Assembly (NCBI GenBank): GCA_045640565.1 | Contig: JAZUFG010000097.1 | Span: 1-54,936, forward strand | From: RGIG3159 sp045640565 | GTDB lineage: Bacteria > Bacillota > Clostridia > Oscillospirales > Oscillospiraceae | DNA: 54,936 bases | Direction of reading: 5' to 3' | Shown: positions 7,243-16,467 of the stretch, piece after piece | How positions within the stretch are numbered: position 1 is the first letter of the stretch | Layout of the letters: each line of letters opens with the position of its first letter | Program-made: the position numbers and the translations under genes | The notes under the pieces: model-generated | Told to the model about the DNA's origin: nothing | Seen by the model: the letters and a program-made list of their open reading frames with translations, nothing else | The model's database searches: none

Positions 7243-7950
7243 ATGGCTGAAAACAGCTGGCTTTCCGTTGTATTAGATGACTTTTACCGCGGACTTATTG
7301 TGGATGACCGCTGGAAGCTCTATATTGAGGGCACCGGTGTCACCCTCCTTCTGGCAGCAGTCGCCTGCCTGATCGGTATTGTCATCGGTATTCTGGTGGC
7401 AATCGGCCGTTATTACGGCACCCGCAGAAGCGCCGGGCCTCTGGCCAAGGCAATTGCCGGGCTCTGCGACTTCTATACTACCGTCATCCGCGGCACACCT
7501 ATGGTCCTGCAGCTCCTGATCATTTACAGCCTGACCGTGTGGACCAAAGGAACCTATGCCTGTATGATCGGATTCGGAATCAATTCCGGCGCCTATATTT
7601 CGGAGATCTTCCGGAGCGGCATCAATTCCGTGGACATCGGGCAGACGGAAGCCGGCCGTTCCCTGGGACTTTCCGAAACCGTTACCATGACGCGGATCAT
7701 TCTTCCCCAGGCCATCAAGAATGTTCTTCCCGCTCTTTTTAATGAGTTTATCGCACTGGTAAAGGAAACCTCCGTAGCCGGCTACATCGCTGTTCGGGAT
7801 GTCACCAAGGTTGCTTCCTCCATCAAGGGCACCTATTTCATCTCCTCTCCGCTTTACATTGCGGCAGTGATTTACCTCGTTGTGGTTCTGGTTCTGACGC
7901 GCCTGCAGAAGAAATTGGAAGGGAGGCTCGCTCGCAGTGATAGAGGTTAA
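7243..7950 (+). CDS. Amino-acid ABC transporter permease
   Basis: A 235-residue membrane protein of the HisM/GlnP type. It has several hydrophobic segments and the cytoplasmic EAA loop, seen as EAGRSLGLSETVTMTRIILPQAI, which docks the ATPase. The N-terminal region carries the family's GTGVTLLLA and RGTPMVLQLL signatures. The ATG at 7243 is chosen because AAGGAG (7228-7233) lies 9 bases before it; the ATG at 7222 has no ribosome site. The 3' end overlaps the ATPase gene by 14 bases. It forms the channel for the preceding binding protein. Confidence 0.93.
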   Translation: MAENSWLSVVLDDFYRGLIVDDRWKLYIEGTGVTLLLAAVACLIGIVIGILVAIGRYYGTRRSAGPLAKAIAGLCDFYTTVIRGTPMVLQLLIIYSLTVWTKGTYACMIGFGINSGAYISEIFRSGINSVDIGQTEAGRSLGLSETVTMTRIILPQAIKNVLPALFNEFIALVKETSVAGYIAVRDVTKVASSIKGTYFISSPLYIAAVIYLVVVLVLTRLQKKLEGRLARSDRG

Positions 7951-8659
7951 AAATCTTTGTAAAAGCTTCGGTGAAGTTGAAGTCCTCAAGGGGATCAACA
8001 CCAACATTGAGAAGGGCGAACGCATTGCCGTTATCGGTCCTTCCGGCTCCGGCAAGAGCACTTTCCTGCGCTGCCTGAACCTTCTGGAAGAACCGACTTC
8101 CGGTGAGATCTGGTTTGAGGGTCAAAACACGCTGGACAAAAACACCGACATTGACAAGGTCCGAATGAAAATGGGCATGGTGTTCCAGCATTTCAATCTC
8201 TTCCCGCACTTCACCATTCGCCAGAATATTACCTTTGCTCCGGTCCAGCTCAAGCTGATGACCCAAAGCGAGGCCGACAAAAAGGCAGACGAGCTGCTGA
8301 CCCGTATCGGCCTTCTGGATAAAGCAGACACCTATCCGGCTATGCTTTCCGGCGGCCAGAAGCAGCGTGTGGCTATCGTCCGCGCCCTGGCAATGAATCC
8401 GGATGTGATGCTCTTTGACGAGCCCACCTCCGCCCTTGACCCCGAAATGGTCGGCGAGGTCCTGGAGCTGATCCGGGAGCTGGCAAATGAAGGCATGACC
8501 ATGGTCATTGTTACTCACGAAATGGGCTTTGCCCGTGAAGTTGCCAACCGGGTCCTCTTTATTGATGAGGGCGTCGTGAAAGAAGAGAACAGCCCCCAGG
8601 AGCTCTTCGATCATCCCGTTTGCCCCCGTCTGCAGTATTTCCTTTCCAAAGTTCTGTAA
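7937..8659 (+). CDS. Amino-acid ABC transporter ATP-binding protein
   Basis: A 240-residue polar amino-acid ATPase (GlnQ/HisP type). Walker A is GPSGSGKST, the Q-loop region is MVFQHFNLFPH, the ABC signature is LSGGQKQR, Walker B is VMLFDEPTSALDP and the H-loop is VTHEMGFA. It starts with GTG at 7937 behind GGGAGG (7921-7926), inside the end of the permease gene, which implies translational coupling. It powers uptake by the two preceding proteins. The length is complete for the family. Confidence 0.95.
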   Translation: MIEVKNLCKSFGEVEVLKGINTNIEKGERIAVIGPSGSGKSTFLRCLNLLEEPTSGEIWFEGQNTLDKNTDIDKVRMKMGMVFQHFNLFPHFTIRQNITFAPVQLKLMTQSEADKKADELLTRIGLLDKADTYPAMLSGGQKQRVAIVRALAMNPDVMLFDEPTSALDPEMVGEVLELIRELANEGMTMVIVTHEMGFAREVANRVLFIDEGVVKEENSPQELFDHPVCPRLQYFLSKVL

Positions 8660-8693
8660 ATAAAAAAATAATATATATTGAGGAGAAAAAATC

Positions 8694-9914
8694 ATGGATA
8701 AGAGTTCTATCAAGAAAATCGTGCTGGCTTATTCCGGCGGCCTGGATACTTCCATCATTATCCCCTGGCTGAAGGAAAACTACAACGACCCCGAAATCAT
8801 CGCTGTGGCCGGTAATGTCGGTCAGGCCGATGAACTGGAAGGTCTGGAAGCCAAGGCTCTCAAGACCGGCGCTTCCAAGCTGATCGTGGCAGACTTGGTC
8901 GATGAGATGGTGGACAGCATCATCATCCCCAGCATGAAGATGGATGCCAAGTATGAAAAGTACCTCCTGGGTACCGCTTTTGCCCGTCCCATCATCGGCA
9001 AGAAGCTGGCTGAGATCGCTCTGGCCGAAGGCGCAGATGCCATCGCTCACGGCTGCACCGGCAAGGGCAATGACCAGGTTCGTTTTGAGCTTGCCATCAA
9101 GCGTTTTGCTCCCGACATGAAGATCATCGCCCCCTGGCGTGAATGGGATATCAAGTCCCGTGACGAAGAAATCGACTACGCTGAGGCACACAATGTTCCT
9201 CTGAAGATTTCCCGCGAAACCAACTATTCCAAGGATAAGAACCTCTGGCACCTGAGCCATGAAGGTCTGGATCTGGAAGATCCCGCCAATGAGCCCAATC
9301 TGGACAAGAAGGGCTTCCTGGAGATGGGTGTTTCTCCCTATCAGGCTCCCGATGTTCCCACTCTGGTTTCCATTGACTTTGAAGCCGGCACTCCCGTTGC
9401 TGTCAACGGCGAGAAGATGAAGGCCTCTCAGATCATTGCCAAGCTGAACGAGCTGGGCGGCAAAAACGGCATCGGCATCCTGGATATCGTGGAGAACCGT
9501 CTTATCGGCATGAAGGACCACGGCATCTACGAGACTCCCGGCGGCACCATCCTCTATTTTGCTCATGAACAGCTGGAAATGCTGACTGTAGATAAAGAGA
9601 CGATGCACCTGAAGCAGAAGCTGGCTGTTGACTATGCTGACCTGATCTATAACGGCAAGTGGTTCACCCCCCTGCAGGAGGCTCTGACCGCCTTTGCCAA
9701 CCAGGCCAACAAGAACGTGACCGGCACCGTTAAGCTGAAGCTCTATAAGGGCAATATGATCAACGCCGGTATCACCTCTCCCAATTCCCTCTACTCCGAG
9801 AATCTGGTTACCTTCGGCGAAAGCGATTATGACCAGGCCCAGGCTGAAGGCTTCATCAACATCTGGGGTCTTCCCACCAAGGTGGAAGCCTACCGCGAAA
9901 TGGGCAAGCTTTAA
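8694..9914 (+). CDS. argG: Argininosuccinate synthase
   Basis: A 406-residue enzyme joining citrulline and aspartate with ATP to give argininosuccinate. The N-type ATP pyrophosphatase loop is AYSGGLDTS near residue 13. Further conserved motifs are HGCTGKGNDQVRFE, APWREWD and GRLxx-type C-terminal elements replaced here by NGKWFTPL. The start follows AGGAG at about 8681-8685. The gap to the upstream ABC ATPase gene is only 34 bases, supporting one operon. argH follows after 52 bases. Regulation by the ArgR-like sites at 6254-6288 is inferred. Confidence 0.97.
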   Translation: MDKSSIKKIVLAYSGGLDTSIIIPWLKENYNDPEIIAVAGNVGQADELEGLEAKALKTGASKLIVADLVDEMVDSIIIPSMKMDAKYEKYLLGTAFARPIIGKKLAEIALAEGADAIAHGCTGKGNDQVRFELAIKRFAPDMKIIAPWREWDIKSRDEEIDYAEAHNVPLKISRETNYSKDKNLWHLSHEGLDLEDPANEPNLDKKGFLEMGVSPYQAPDVPTLVSIDFEAGTPVAVNGEKMKASQIIAKLNELGGKNGIGILDIVENRLIGMKDHGIYETPGGTILYFAHEQLEMLTVDKETMHLKQKLAVDYADLIYNGKWFTPLQEALTAFANQANKNVTGTVKLKLYKGNMINAGITSPNSLYSENLVTFGESDYDQAQAEGFINIWGLPTKVEAYREMGKL

Positions 9915-9966
9915 TTCCCAAACGATCTCATTTTTGATCCGATAACAGTATCACGAGGAGACAACT

Positions 9967-11349
9967 ATGGCAAAGATGTGGGCCGGAGTCAGTTCCGGAC
10001 AAACCAGCAAGCTGGCAGATGATTTCAATTCCTCTCTTCATTTTGGCTGGCGTGTTTACCGGCAGGATATTCGGGGCAGTATGGCGCACGCCGCCATGCT
10101 TGCCGACTGTGGGATCATCCCCGCCGAGGACGCTGCCGCCATTCAAAAAGGCCTTCAGTCCATTCTGTCCGATCTGGACAGCGGGGCGCTGACCTTTGAC
10201 CGCCCCTGCGAGGACATCCACATGTTCGTGGAGGAGATCCTTACAGAGCGTATCGGGGAGCCCGGGAAGAAGCTCCATACTGCCCGCAGCCGGAATGACC
10301 AGGTAGCATTGGATCTGCGTCTTTATCTCCGTGATGAGGCAGCAGAGATCCGCCAACTGACAGCAGCTCTCATCTCCGCCATCGTCAAACAGGCAGAGGC
10401 AGGCAAGAGCTATATCGTGCCCGGCTACACCCATCTGCAGCGTGCCCAGCCTATCCTCTTTGCCCAGCAGCTTCTGGCCTACGCCATGATGCTCCTGCGG
10501 GATGACGGGCGCATTGCCGATGCTGTCAAGCGGATGAATTACTCCCCCATCGGCTGCTGCGCTCTGGCAGGCACCAGCTATCCCACGAACCGGCAGGCTG
10601 AGGCCACCGCCCTGGGCTTTGACGGCGTATGCCGGAACAGCATCGACGGCGTATCCGACCGGGATTTCTGCTTGGAGCTTATGAGCGCTCTCTCCGTGGA
10701 AATGATGCATCTCTCCCGTTTGTCCGAGGAGCTGATCCTCTGGTCCAGCTTTGAATTCCGCTTTGTGCGCCTGGACGATGCCTATACGACAGGCTCTTCC
10801 ATCATGCCTCAGAAAAAGAATTCGGACATGGCAGAGCTGGTCCGCGGCAAAACAGGCCGTGTCTATGGCGATCTGATGGCCCTTCTCACTGCTCTGAAAG
10901 GTCTGCCTTTGGCATACAACAAGGATATGCAGGAAGATAAAGAAGCCGTCTTTGACGCCGTGGACACTGCAAAGATGTGCCTGCAGATCATGGCCCCCAT
11001 GCTGGAAACCATGAAGGTCCTGCCCGAGAACATGAAGAAGGCCGCTCAGGAAGGCTTTATCAATGCAACGGATCTGGCAGACTATCTGACCTGCAAGGGA
11101 ATGCCCTTCCGCACTGCCTACAAGCTGGCGGGAGAGATCGTGGCCGACTGTATGGACAAGGGCTATGTGCTGGAGACCTACCCCATAGAGGAATACCGCA
11201 AGAAGAGCGAGCTCTTTGATACGGATGTCTATGAAGCGGTGGATCTGAGCAGCTGCGTCAACCGCCGCAGTTCTGAGGGCGGCACCTCCCCTGCCTCCGT
11301 GGAGGCTCAGATCGCCTATGTCAGGCAGGAGCTTGCAAAAACAGAATAA
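9967..11349 (+). CDS. argH: Argininosuccinate lyase
   Basis: A 460-residue member of the fumarase/aspartase superfamily that splits argininosuccinate into arginine and fumarate. The superfamily signature GSSIMPQKKNSDMAE is at about residues 278-292; HTARSRNDQVALDLRLY and GYTHLQRAQP are also present. The N-terminus MAKMWAGVSSG is typical. The start follows GAGGAG at 9954-9959. It is the last gene of the operon and is followed by a hairpin at 11361-11390. Length is normal for the family. Confidence 0.97.
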   Translation: MAKMWAGVSSGQTSKLADDFNSSLHFGWRVYRQDIRGSMAHAAMLADCGIIPAEDAAAIQKGLQSILSDLDSGALTFDRPCEDIHMFVEEILTERIGEPGKKLHTARSRNDQVALDLRLYLRDEAAEIRQLTAALISAIVKQAEAGKSYIVPGYTHLQRAQPILFAQQLLAYAMMLLRDDGRIADAVKRMNYSPIGCCALAGTSYPTNRQAEATALGFDGVCRNSIDGVSDRDFCLELMSALSVEMMHLSRLSEELILWSSFEFRFVRLDDAYTTGSSIMPQKKNSDMAELVRGKTGRVYGDLMALLTALKGLPLAYNKDMQEDKEAVFDAVDTAKMCLQIMAPMLETMKVLPENMKKAAQEGFINATDLADYLTCKGMPFRTAYKLAGEIVADCMDKGYVLETYPIEEYRKKSELFDTDVYEAVDLSSCVNRRSSEGGTSPASVEAQIAYVRQELAKTE

Positions 11350-11360
11350 CAAAATTTTCT

Positions 11361-11397
11361 ATGCCCGGACGGATAATTCCATCCGGGCATTATTTCT
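11361..11397 (+). terminator. Terminator after argH
   Basis: Twelve-base arms (11361-11372, 11379-11390) with one internal mismatch form a GC-rich hairpin followed by a T-rich tail. It closes the ABC-argGH operon. Confidence 0.75.
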
Positions 11398-11568
11398 TTA
11401 TAATCAACTATTTTCAGCAGCTACAAAAAAGTGCTGGGAAAAGCAAGGCCATGATGCACAGAACGGCTTTATGTTCATTAAATCCCATATAATGTCATAT
11501 TTTTCCTTCTGAAAGGGGCCTTTTCCCTATGAAATAATGTGTTTTTCCGATTTTTTTCTTCAATAAGC

Positions 11569-11596
11569 TTGCAATTTCCCCATGGAATGCTACAAT
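11569..11596 (+). promoter_or_regulatory. Promoter upstream of the DUF4428-type gene
   Basis: TTGCAA (11569-11574), 16 bases and TACAAT (11591-11596) lie 54 bases before the start at 11650. The rest of the 300-base gap after argH holds only the argH terminator and A/T-rich sequence with no visible gene. Confidence 0.65.
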
Positions 11597-11649
11597 GAAT
11601 TTGTCTCGGGAATGGTGACCCAAGGATATTTGGAAAAAGGAGGCTGAAA

Positions 11650-12474
11650 ATGGGACTTTTCAAAAAGGAAAACTGCTGCCTTTGCGGAGGAAAAACCGGA
11701 CTTTTTGATAAAAAATGCCAGGACGGAAAAATCTGCAAAGATTGCCAAGGGAAGCTTTCCGTCTGGTTTGATGACTACAAGGACGCCACAGCGGATTCCC
11801 TAAACGAGCAGATCGCCCAAAAAGCAACGGATGCGGAAGATATGAAACTCTGCAATTTCTCCAAGGTATTCGGCGAATTCGGTGTCATCCTCTTGGATGA
11901 AGAAAAACGAAAATTTGCCGCTCTGCGCGAAACAAGCAGCGGTCTTTTCGGAAGCCAGCGGAGCGTAAAAAGCTTTGAAGACATCGCGGACCTGAACCCC
12001 GATCTGATTTCCTTTGACCAGGTCAAGGATTTTGAGATCGATATCACGGAAGGCACCCGGGAAGAAAAGCAGACCGTGAATGGGCAGCAGGTGAGCTACG
12101 ACCCACCCCATATCCTCTATATGTACACCTTCACCCTCCGTCTCCAAATCGACCATCCCTATATTCATTCCGTGCATATCCAGCTCAACAATGGGGCTGT
12201 TCAGATTAAGAATGTCGGAAGGCGCCTTTGGACAAACCCGGGACGCAAGCTGGCGGCCCACCTTTTGAACCTTCCCGGCCTGATTCTGGAGGACCGGGCG
12301 GCCATCTACGACAATGAATCCCTGCTGGCCAGCTTCCTTCGCAGTCCCTATGAAATGCCCGAATACTCCTACGGCTTCAAGTGCAGCATAGCGAACTGGA
12401 AGGATATTCAGAAATATCAATACTACCTCGTTATGGCCCGTGAAATTCAAAGAATCATTACCGGAAAAGAATAA
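11650..12474 (+). CDS. DUF4428-type zinc-ribbon protein
   Basis: A 274-residue cytoplasmic protein. The N-terminus has a treble-clef or ribbon of four CxxC-type cysteines (CCLCGG, CQDGKICKDC) within the first 35 residues, characteristic of DUF4428. The middle holds a beta-rich region (FGVILLDEEKRKFAALRE; DLISFDQVKDFEIDI), also seen in Clostridia proteins that carry DUF4428 with PH-like folds. The start follows AAGGAGG at 11637-11643. A lipoprotein gene follows 11 bases after the stop, so they are likely co-transcribed. Molecular function is unknown. Confidence 0.75.
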   Translation: MGLFKKENCCLCGGKTGLFDKKCQDGKICKDCQGKLSVWFDDYKDATADSLNEQIAQKATDAEDMKLCNFSKVFGEFGVILLDEEKRKFAALRETSSGLFGSQRSVKSFEDIADLNPDLISFDQVKDFEIDITEGTREEKQTVNGQQVSYDPPHILYMYTFTLRLQIDHPYIHSVHIQLNNGAVQIKNVGRRLWTNPGRKLAAHLLNLPGLILEDRAAIYDNESLLASFLRSPYEMPEYSYGFKCSIANWKDIQKYQYYLVMAREIQRIITGKE

Positions 12475-12485
12475 GGAGAATGAAA

Positions 12486-14003
12486 ATGAAAAAACTGATT
12501 GCCGTGATCCTGACTCTTGGCATGCTCCTGGGTCTCTGCGCCTGCGGCAGTTCCAAGGAGGAAGAAGCTCTCTGCGGAACCTATACCCTCTATGCCATGA
12601 ATTATGATGAAGACACCATTCTCTATGCCGAGGAGCTGATGGGCGGCGAGAATACCATCACTTTGAAGAGCGGCGGCATGGCCGATATGGTCCTGCAGGA
12701 TCAGCCCGCCACCGTAAAGTGGAAAATAGACGGCACAAAACTCACCCTGACGGCAGCAGACGGAGACATGGAGGGAAGCATTGAAAACGGCATCCTCACC
12801 CTTGTCCTAGACGGCTCCAACCTTTACTATCTCGCGGAGGGTGTCTCCGGTGAGAGCATCCCCGCCATGACTCTGGACGAAATGCTCAACGGCGTTATGG
12901 ACGAAGCTTTGGGTGACGCTTCCGATTGGCTCTCCGATGAGGGTGAAGCCTCCGAAAGCGGGGCTCCAAAAGCTCTGACGGAAGTGCAGGAAATGTGGAA
13001 CGGCTGGTGGTACGGCGGCATTGATATCAACGGCTGCTCCGGAGATTGGGAAGTCATCAATAACATGACCTATGATGCCACCATGTATGTGGAGCTGGAT
13101 GAGAACGGCGTTGGCTTCATGGAAGTGTATGAATTCGGCCAGATCATGGATTCCGAGACCCCGAATCTCTTTGCGGAACTGAACTGCCACGGAGACCTGA
13201 ACTACCTCTATGGCGATTCCGGCACAAGTTTCGGCCTGGAAATCAACAGCTCCGATTGGATGTTTGTGCACAATCTTGCCAATGCCGAGAAGATCAATAT
13301 GGGCTCCGCCGCCCAGTTTGACAACGGAAAATTAGGCTACGACCTGACTTTGATGCCCTGGGGCAGCTATTGGGAAGGCGAAGAAGCTTACACTTGCTTC
13401 CTTCCCGGCTTTGAGGACTATATTGAATGTATTGAGGACGGGCAGATCGATCCCTACGGAAATTACGCGGAAAGCGAATCCGGCAGTGAGAGGGAATCCG
13501 AGCCCTCTGAACCCACTGAGCCTTCTGACTCCGGCAAATCCTCTGAAAAGGCTTCCACCGGCAGCTCCGGAGCTAAGTCCCCTCTTCTGGGCAGCAACCC
13601 CACCAAGCTGGACATCGGCAACGGACGCCTCTTCGTTTACTATCCCGGCGACCTCTTTGACTACAATGCCGACTATGGCAAGATCCAGAGCAAGGACAGC
13701 GGACTGGGTATCCTCTTTGACCCCATGCTGGGCGAAAACAATCTGGAAGAACTCCGGGCTTCTTATGAGGAAGTCAACAGTAAAGAGGACGACTACTCCC
13801 TGAGGGATCTCACGGTAAACGGATATAAGGCCATCTGCATGACCTATTCCGATTGGCTGGGTTCCACCATGCGTGTGGATGTGGATTTCGGCGCAGAGTA
13901 TGACGAGTACTTCGGAATCAGTTTTGCTGTCTCCGGTGATTCTCTGGAAGAATGCGACACTGAGCTCGTATGGGCCATTATTGAATCCTTTGAGTTGAAA
14001 TAA
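12486..14003 (+). CDS. Large secreted lipoprotein of unknown function
   Basis: A 505-residue lipoprotein with the lipobox LCAC after a short signal peptide. An early segment (CGTYTLYAMNYDEDTI... ENTITLKSGGMADMVL) resembles repeat units of Clostridia lipoproteins that measure tolerance to substitution (lipocalin-like). A Ser/Glu/Pro-rich linker lies at about 318-360, then a C-terminal domain (GNGRLFVYYPGD... IIESFELK) that looks like a PsbP/DUF-type fold. Two in-frame ATGs exist; 12486 is chosen because AAGGAG (12473-12478) is 7 bases upstream, against 1 base for 12480. It follows the DUF4428 gene closely. Substrate or partner is unknown. Confidence 0.75.
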   Translation: MKKLIAVILTLGMLLGLCACGSSKEEEALCGTYTLYAMNYDEDTILYAEELMGGENTITLKSGGMADMVLQDQPATVKWKIDGTKLTLTAADGDMEGSIENGILTLVLDGSNLYYLAEGVSGESIPAMTLDEMLNGVMDEALGDASDWLSDEGEASESGAPKALTEVQEMWNGWWYGGIDINGCSGDWEVINNMTYDATMYVELDENGVGFMEVYEFGQIMDSETPNLFAELNCHGDLNYLYGDSGTSFGLEINSSDWMFVHNLANAEKINMGSAAQFDNGKLGYDLTLMPWGSYWEGEEAYTCFLPGFEDYIECIEDGQIDPYGNYAESESGSERESEPSEPTEPSDSGKSSEKASTGSSGAKSPLLGSNPTKLDIGNGRLFVYYPGDLFDYNADYGKIQSKDSGLGILFDPMLGENNLEELRASYEEVNSKEDDYSLRDLTVNGYKAICMTYSDWLGSTMRVDVDFGAEYDEYFGISFAVSGDSLEECDTELVWAIIESFELK

Positions 14004-14050
14004 GCACTGTCAATGCAGCATGACAAGAAATCAAAAGATGCATAAAAGAA

Positions 14051-14083
14051 AAGCGAGAGGGCACTGTGCCCTCTCGCTTTTGT
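14051..14083 (+). terminator. Terminator after the lipoprotein gene
   Basis: Perfect GC-rich arms (about 14051-14064 and 14066-14079, with a minimal loop) are followed by TTTTG. It ends the 11650-14003 transcription unit. Confidence 0.8.
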
Positions 14084-14134
14084 ATGAACACGATTTCAGC
14101 TTATCGCTGAAAAAACTCTGCAGGAAAAGAAATC

Positions 14135-14170
14135 GGAAGGCATGGGAGCACTTGGCTTTCCATGCCTTCC
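14135..14170 (-). terminator. Terminator for the minus-strand phosphatase operon
   Basis: Perfect 11-base arms (14135-14145, 14160-14170) lie just beyond the phosphatase stop codon. On the minus strand the hairpin is followed by a T-rich stretch. It faces the plus-strand terminator at 14051, so the two operons converge cleanly. Confidence 0.65.
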
Positions 14171-14213
14171 ACTTTCGTTGAAGTCCAGTCATTCCATCCG
14201 AATGAAACAACTC

Positions 14214-15866
14214 TCAGGAATCCGCCGGGATATCCTCATCGACGACCGCTCTCTTTTTGTATTCAAGGCAAAGCATGGTGATATCATCGAACTGCGGAGC
14301 ATCACCGACGAAAGCATCGATATCAGCCTTGACGGCAGGGAGAAGCTCATAGCAGCCCTTGTCGGAATTTGCATTGAGAACTTCGGTAAGGCGATCCATG
14401 CCGTAGAGCTGATTGTTTGCATCCGTGGCTTCGGTAACACCGTCCGTATATTGGAAAATCTTATCGCCGGGCTCAAGCTGGAACACACCACCGCGATAAC
14501 ACATGCCCTCCATGCCGGCAAGAACAAAACCGGGGCGAACCTTTTGTGCTGAATAGCTATTAGCAGCCTTATAGATGAAGGGCATTTCATGACCGGCATT
14601 GACATATTTGAATTCGCCTGTAACAAGGTCAAGCACACCTTCAAATGCGGTGACAAAGAGGCCGCCGCTGTTGGATGCGCAGAGAAGCTCATTAACGGTG
14701 GAGAAAACCTTGCCAAGGTCATCAAAGGGGAAGCTGTGGTCCTTAATAAGGGTCTTGGCAATGACCATGAAGAGGGCCGCAGGTACGCCCTTGCCGGAGA
14801 CATCTGCCACGACAATGGCAACATGCGTCTTATCCAGCATGAAGAAGTCGTAGAAGTCGCCGCCCACCTCCTTGGCGGGGGTCATGGTGGCAAAAATATC
14901 AAACTCGTCATGATCCGGGAAGGCCGGGAAGGTAGAAGGCAGCATGGAAGCCTGAATCTGCGTAGCTACGTTGAGCTCTGCGCCGATCCTCTCCTTTTCG
15001 GCCGTAACGGCATTGAGGTCATGGATGTAGTCCACCAGGGCATCTAACATGAAGTTGAAGGAATTGCCCAATTCTTCGATCTCATCGCCGGTCCTGATTG
15101 AAATTCTGTGGTCGCTGAAGTTTTTGCTATTGGTGACCTCGTTCGTAAACGAAGCAAGCTGTCCCACAGGCCTTGTTACGGCAAAACGCACGAAAACAAT
15201 GTAGCCGAGAATGGCAAGAGCAACGATGATAAAGGAAATCACAAACATCTTCGTAAGGAAGCTGTTCAAGTATTCACGCACGCCGTTCATATCCAGAATA
15301 TACTGTACCTCGGCAATGGCGACGCCGTTTTCATCCAGAACGGGAGCGACTCCGGTATAGTTGTAGCCATAGTCATTATCTGTAATGACAGGAACCTCTA
15401 CGCCCTTGTTCTGCGAATACTGATCCCATATCAGCTGATAGTTCGCCATGTCCGCCTCATCGCTCACCACATCCACATAAAGGCAATCCGTACCATAGGG
15501 CAGCTGATTGGCGGGATCATCGCCCATCTCGGGCACGAGGGAATCAATATAAAACTTTACGCTGTCCTCATCCGGAACCACCAGAGAGAGGAAAGTAATG
15601 CTGCCGTCCTTCTTGATCTTGTTGAAAAGATCATATGTCCGGGCATATGCCTCGGTACTGTCGCCATTTTCCGCAAGGATCTCCTTCACATCATCCAGAG
15701 ACAGCATGGAAGCAACTGTTTTACAACCCATGACAACTCTATCTGCGTAAAGATCCTCCAGGGAGCTCTTGGAATTCCGGAAACTGAAGATAGAAATAAA
15801 AACAGTCAGCAGGCCACCGAGCACGGCAAGCGAGATAATCAGCTTTGGAAGCAGTTTAAGTTTCAT
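14214..15866 (-). CDS. Membrane sensor SpoIIE/RsbU-type PP2C phosphatase
   Basis: A 550-residue protein. It has TM1 at about 6-27, an extracytoplasmic sensor region to about 200, TM2 at about 205-228, a HAMP region to about 285 (RPVGQLASFTNEV... GDEIEELGNSFNFM), a short coil, then a SpoIIE/PP2C catalytic domain from about 300. Metal-binding signatures are VGGDFYDFF, VADVSGKGVPAALFM, YTDGVTEA and DDITMLCLEY. Such enzymes dephosphorylate anti-anti-sigma (STAS) proteins in partner-switching. The start at 15866 is chosen because AAGGAG on the minus strand is 7 bases upstream. The gene overlaps the acetyltransferase gene by 11 bases. No STAS protein is visible in the operon, but an RsbW-like ATPase is fused to the first gene. 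Confidence 0.9.
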   Translation of the reverse strand: MKLKLLPKLIISLAVLGGLLTVFISIFSFRNSKSSLEDLYADRVVMGCKTVASMLSLDDVKEILAENGDSTEAYARTYDLFNKIKKDGSITFLSLVVPDEDSVKFYIDSLVPEMGDDPANQLPYGTDCLYVDVVSDEADMANYQLIWDQYSQNKGVEVPVITDNDYGYNYTGVAPVLDENGVAIAEVQYILDMNGVREYLNSFLTKMFVISFIIVALAILGYIVFVRFAVTRPVGQLASFTNEVTNSKNFSDHRISIRTGDEIEELGNSFNFMLDALVDYIHDLNAVTAEKERIGAELNVATQIQASMLPSTFPAFPDHDEFDIFATMTPAKEVGGDFYDFFMLDKTHVAIVVADVSGKGVPAALFMVIAKTLIKDHSFPFDDLGKVFSTVNELLCASNSGGLFVTAFEGVLDLVTGEFKYVNAGHEMPFIYKAANSYSAQKVRPGFVLAGMEGMCYRGGVFQLEPGDKIFQYTDGVTEATDANNQLYGMDRLTEVLNANSDKGCYELLPAVKADIDAFVGDAPQFDDITMLCLEYKKRAVVDEDIPADS

Positions 15867-16467
15867 GTCCATTCTCCTTATTAAAAATACAATAGTAGAC
15901 TGCTGCGCGGCAGCGGCAGCGCCCTTTGCATACAGGGCAGATGAGGTTCAGATTATTATACCAGACATTCTCCGTTTCTGCAAGGAAAAGAAAATCCGCA
16001 GCCTGCATGGTCATGCCGAGAGGAACATCCTCTCCTGCCTTCCAGCAGACAACATAGGCAAGGCAGGCGCCAAGCCGGGAAAGCGACTCCGATGCAAACC
16101 GGATCATCTCTGTGGAAAGGCCCATGCTGCGAAAGCCCGGAGCAAGGGCAATGGACTGAATATTGCCGACGGGAGCCTTGCCCGGACAAAGGCGCAGCAA
16201 AGCGTCCTTGGGAAGATTGGCCCCTCTCTCAGCCTCAGAGCGGTCAGAAAGATAAAAATAAAGATAACCCGCAAACTCATCTTCCGGTGAAAAGAGAAGG
16301 TAAAAGTAATTCTCTCCGCCAATGCGCGCAAGAAGCTCCTCCCGCAGATAGAGATCCTTCCCTACACTGCTGTCGCTCAGGCGCTTGACCGCATCCACAT
16401 CCTCTTCCCGCATCAGACGGAGGAAAAAGCCGGGGTGAGAGGCTAAGGGGATCTTTTCTTCAGCCAT
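15856..16467 (-). CDS. GNAT-family N-acetyltransferase
   Basis: A 203-residue protein with a GNAT fold: an N-terminal strand/helix (FLRLMREEDVDAVKRLSD), a beta-4 strand followed by the acetyl-CoA region (NIQSIALAPGFRSMGLSTEMIRFA, in place of the canonical Q/RxxGxG/A), and a late CLAYVVCWK strand. The ATG at 16467 is preferred over a GTG six bases upstream because GGAGG lies 7 bases before it. It overlaps the methyltransferase gene by 8 bases and the phosphatase gene by 11, so all three are translationally coupled. The substrate is unknown. The CxxC-rich C-terminus (ICPVCKGRCRCR) might bind metal. Confidence 0.8.
   Translation of the reverse strand: MAEEKIPLASHPGFFLRLMREEDVDAVKRLSDSSVGKDLYLREELLARIGGENYFYLLFSPEDEFAGYLYFYLSDRSEAERGANLPKDALLRLCPGKAPVGNIQSIALAPGFRSMGLSTEMIRFASESLSRLGACLAYVVCWKAGEDVPLGMTMQAADFLFLAETENVWYNNLNLICPVCKGRCRCRAAVYYCIFNKENGHET

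Noticed and set aside
9928..11352. Minus-strand open frame of 474 codons
   Set aside because: It lies exactly opposite argH, which has full family motifs; the minus reading has none.
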